Shown here one piece after another: positions 60,624 to 64,000 of a stretch of 64,000 nucleotides of DNA. Position numbers and translations under genes: made by a program. This DNA is from Xiphydria camelus (taxonomy: Eukaryota; Arthropoda; Insecta; Hymenoptera; Xiphydriidae). The notes under the pieces are model-generated. The model did not search any database. It was given only the letters and a program-made list of their open reading frames with translations, and was not told the origin of the DNA. The stretch lies in contig OY783200.1 of NCBI GenBank assembly GCA_963678675.1, positions 1,810,501-1,874,500 of the forward strand. The letters run 5' to 3'. How positions within the stretch are numbered: position 1 is the stretch's first letter; every line of letters starts with the position of its first letter.

Positions 60624-63600
60624 TCAGTCGATCACCACGACCATGTCGTCGCCCCGCGCCGCTCTCTGGGGATGGGGCGGATGCAACGGCACCGGCAATC
60701 TGCGCCAGGGCTTGCGCGCCGCCCGGCGCAGCTCCACGGACGACAGCGTCCTCCTCAGCCTCCTGCGAACGAGATTCAAGCGCGTTATTGTATCGGTTGC
60801 GCGGGGAGGGAGTCGCGCGATGTCGCAGGGCTCGAAGCGGTCTGTGCGACCTCTAAAATTAGGGGAAATAGTAACCCCAGGAGCACGAAAAAGTGGCCAG
60901 AATGACACATACTTTTTATTTATAAGGAAATTAGATTTTTATATAAATTTAACTAATTTTTTCAAGCAACAAATGAGTATCGCAATTGTATGCTCGTGAT
61001 TTCAGAATTCTATTAAAAAAAAAAGATTAAACATTGCGTTTACTTTTATCGGGGTACTTTAATGGCTAATTGTCACGCCATTCGAAAAAGTTACATTTTT
61101 GACAGTATACATAAATGAGCCGTTGAAAACGAGAATGGTGTAAGTCACATTTCATGTAAGCTGAGATTATTTGACTGCAAAGCTAAGTACAATTTGAAAA
61201 ATCTATCTAGATGATACAAAACAGATATTTACGATTTAAAATATCTGTTTCTATCATTTAAACAGATTTTTAAAGATATACTTCACTTTGCAGTCAAATA
61301 ATCTCAGCTTACATGAAATGTGACTTACACCATTCTGGTTTTCAACGGCTCAAATATGGACATCAACCAACATCGACTGGGGACTGTTATTCGGATGTAC
61401 ATTTATGTACATAGCACTATAGTATTGCGACGATAAAGCACGCACGAAATTAAAAAAAAATTTGTACGAAATGTGCCGAATAAAAATTACTTCTTCGACA
61501 CCTACATAGAACTTTTGCCATTATGTATCTTTCAAAATTACAAACAGAGTCAAAATAACAAAATTTTTGTGTAAAAGTAACTCATTGAAAAAAAAAAAAA
61601 AAAAAAGTGACCAACTTCCAGCCCTGGCGTCGACGCAGGGGTGATTACTGACTTGGTCTGGTCGGAGGCTCGGAAGTAGACGTCGTCCGGCGCGTCCATC
61701 CAGGAGATGACCTGCTTGCGCGCGTTGCTCCGCGAGAGCGGCGCCGCGTGCGGCAGCGAGTGCGGATGGGCCGCCCTGCCGTTCAGCGGCGGCGCCAGGG
61801 GAAGCGCCGCCGCCGCCGGCACCGCGGCGTGCTCCAAGGTACTTTTGGGATGCAGTTGCTGGGAATGATGCGCTCTCTTCGCCGGCGGTCCGCCGGGGAG
61901 GCCAGCGCTGAGGGCTATGCCTGGTGAGGCAGGGAAAGAGAGGTTCGGTCGAGCGTTCGACGAAATTCTTTTTTCATGTGGAACGCGACGAAGCGGAAAT
62001 AAAAGAGCGATTCCTTCGAGAGCCGCGCAGAGATTCGGTCGATCGTTCTTCGGAATTCGCGATTTCGCGGGGAAACGAGGTGGCGACGAAAATCTGTTTT
62101 CAACATTTCCCGAGATTTCCCTCGCTTCCAGATGAAATTCGCGTGAATTTCATCGTCGTAATCATGAAATCAAGCGCGAAACATATTCAACTTCGCATCA
62201 TCGCATATTTTCCCGAATCTATCATTTAGTTTGTGAATTTCTCCAAGATATATCCAAGATCATTAAAAATCCCGGAGATTTCCCCGAATTCCCGATTCTG
62301 TCGCCACCCAGGGAGAGATCGATCATTGGGAACCCGAGAATCTCGCGACCGCGGAAATGAGAAACAGAAGAAAGACCGCAGTTTGATAGTCTTTTTACCT
62401 TCGTCCCAATCCACGTCCGAGTAGAAGCCAACAAACAGAGACAGCATTCAGTACACGCGATTCGGATAACCGGACGGTGCGCGGTTTAGATCGAAGAGTC
62501 GGGATCGAAACTTACCATCCGAGCCGTTAATCTCGTCGAACGGTGGCCTTGTGCGTTTCAGAATCGCCTGCTGCACCTGCGCCGCAGGCTGAGGCTGTGG
62601 TGGTGTTAGAGGTAGTCTGTCGATTTCCGGTTTGTTCGGCACTCTCTCGTACAAGAGGCTGCCGTCTGCGAACAGGAGCGCGACGAACGTCTGAGAGGAT
62701 TTCGCGGATCGACGTTCTCTGGGTGGGAAAATCGAGAGGAGACGGAGAGGAGGTCAGGGGATGCTGAAGAAGAGTCGTCGGAACTTCGTTCTCCAAGAGA
62801 AAATACTTTTGAAAATCTTTACTCGCTGAGGAACGTCGTTAAATTTCAGTTTTTCTCGTGGCGCAAAGTGAAAATTACGGCACCAGGGTTGTCACGAATG
62901 TGGATTTTAAAAAACTTCCCGACTTGTCCAGGTTTTCCAAAACAAAAGTCGTATTTTTCCATACTATTTAATCGACTTGTAAAACCACTTCAGAAGAGCG
63001 AATGGGGAGCATTTATTAATGGTCTGGAATATATTATAATAAAAACTGTAGAAAAATCTAACGAGAACAATAGAACGTACTGGCCGCGTGCACGGATCGA
63101 TGAAGAGAAGGTGTTAAATACGAATTATACCTTAACCAAATTTAAACTATATTATTGCACATATTGCAAAGGCATCAAAATTTGTACGGAGATTTATGCC
63201 ATGTCACGAAACATCGGTTAAATATTCCCGTGTAAACAATTAATATCACGTCCACAGCTGAGTAAATGACGCGATATTCTTTTTTCAAGAGGTTTTATGC
63301 AAATTCTCCGACTTTTCTAGGTTTCCCACAGACCCTATAAAAAATTCCCCGACATCACGGATCTAATGAATTTTCGAACAACGACCATCACGATGTCTTA
63401 TAGACGCCAAAAAGACGTCTTCTCGACATGAGATATTCATTAGACGACTGCAAAACGTCTTTTCGACTTGAGATATTCACCGGACGACTGTAAGACGTAT
63501 TTCGGAAAAGCGCGCTACCTGGGGGAGATGACAAGGAAAGAGAAAAAAAAAAAAGAAATCACATACCGGGTGCTTTCGGCGGTCGTGGAAAAAACACGCG

Positions 63601-64000
63601 GTCGGGCTGCTTGCGCTGCGCGGGCGCGGTGAGCGCGAGCCAGTCCCAATCGCCCGGTTGCCGCGGCGACGGGTGATCGCCGAGGCGCGTGGCGATGTCG
63701 GTGACGCGCGGACGCGGCCGCGGCCGTACCGCGCGCGCCAGGATCCGCAGCTCCGCGGGGCTCTTGGACGTGAGCTGCGGCGAGGCGCAGAGGTGGCGCA
63801 GCGGCGCGGCGTTCACGGGCTGGTGGGGCGCGCGCGCCGCGTGCCGCGTGCGTAGCTGAGCCGCGCAGAGGCGGCGGGCCGCGCGCGCCAGCGCCGAGGT
63901 ACGTAGGTAGAAGGCCGAGCGCGTCTTCATGACGGGCCGCGGCGAACCGCCGCCGCCTCCCCCGCCTCCGCCACCGCCGCCGCCGGCGGCGCCGCTGCCG
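60624..64000 (-). CDS. MTA1-like NuRD subunit, C-terminal exons (partial)
   Basis: MTA proteins are scaffolds of the NuRD chromatin-remodelling and deacetylase complex. Four exons are seen: 64,000-63,567 (open at the window edge), 62,665-62,516, 61,914-61,653 and 60,762-60,624, all in phase. The first contains KTRSAFYLRTSALARAARRL and RHAARAPHQPVNAAPL, the MTA R1 region that binds RBBP4/7; then AILKRTRPPFDEINGSDG; then VISWMDAPDDVYFRASDQTK and RRTLSSVELRRAARKPWRRL. These align with the order of blocks in vertebrate MTA1. BAH, ELM2, SANT and GATA zinc finger domains would lie to the right of the window. A Gly-rich stretch precedes the first block. Assignment among MTA paralogues is not needed, as insects usually have a single MTA1-like gene. 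Confidence 0.85.
61116..61352. mobile_element. 237-bp foldback MITE in an intron of the MTA1-like gene
   Basis: TGAGCCGTTGAAAACGAGAA and GGTGTAAGTCACATTTCATG through TCAGCTT..-type sequence face an almost exact reverse complement ending CAACGGCTCA. The arms are about 70 bp. It is the only well-preserved MITE in the GC-rich half. Confidence 0.8.
62666..63566. other. Intron of the MTA1-like gene with degenerate repeats
   Basis: The intron holds AT-rich sequence and, at 63,400-63,510, two direct copies of AAACGTCTTTTCGACTTGAG-type sequence (AAGACGTC motifs). Similar AAGACGTCTTT motifs occur near 50,510 and 55,080. No gene is recognised. Confidence 0.45.

Noticed and set aside
1..64000. tRNA, rRNA, riboswitch or bacterial operon signals
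   Set aside because: I saw no convincing cloverleaf, rRNA segment or ribosome-binding-site pattern; the window is a eukaryotic nuclear locus.

Overview
This is a eukaryotic window: genes have short GT-AG introns, there is no operon logic, and coding exons match conserved animal housekeeping proteins. The gene content (SCYL1, CCDC61, OPA3, PIGN, SF3B2, MTA1-like, GNPNAT1), the TTAGG-type short tracts, the DD37D mariner and the abundance of DUF4806-type transposon proteins suggest an insect, most likely a hymenopteran such as an ant. The species is an inference, not something the sequence proves.

The window has two halves with a sharp boundary near 38.47 kb. Positions 1 to about 38,470 are AT-rich and hold no recognisable host gene. 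They are a nest of DNA transposons: at least four PIF/Harbinger-type copies (a DDE nuclease plus a separate Myb/SANT-like protein), a truncated DD37D mariner, an ORF1-only non-LTR retroelement, many foldback MITEs, and four related two-gene elements, here called A, B, C and E. Each of these four encodes a DUF4806-type protein, and three (A, B, C) also carry a ~700-residue transposase that resembles the En/Spm (CACTA) group.

The nesting can be read base by base. Element A (18,189-23,953, TA target duplication) sits inside the transposase gene of element C; removing A and one TA rejoins an open C-terminus. Element B (30,013-37,309, AA/TT duplication) sits inside a Harbinger nuclease exon, and removing it plus one duplication likewise restores the frame. 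Element C is bounded by an almost perfect 850-bp inverted repeat (16,511-17,360 and 28,729-29,578) and interrupts element E, which itself breaks a Harbinger copy. In A and B the transposase ORF begins in the same frame just after the stop codon of the DUF4806 gene (1 and 8 codons downstream), with no intervening stop. This paired-gene, same-frame layout is the best candidate in the window for an undescribed system.

Positions 38,470-64,000 are GC-rich and gene-dense, with genes in alternating convergent and divergent pairs: GNPNAT1 (+), SCYL1 (-), CCDC61 (+), OPA3 (-), PIGN (+), SF3B2 (-) and the 3' part of an MTA1-like NuRD subunit gene (-) that runs off the right edge. For six of these I could place every coding exon with consistent splice phases, giving predicted proteins of 187, 771, 356, 211, 843 and 747 residues. 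The genes serve unrelated housekeeping roles (UDP-GlcNAc synthesis, COPI trafficking, centriole/basal body organisation, mitochondria, GPI anchor synthesis, splicing, chromatin). Their introns carry minisatellites (24-bp and 22-bp units) and a dispersed hairpin repeat family shared by CCDC61 and PIGN.
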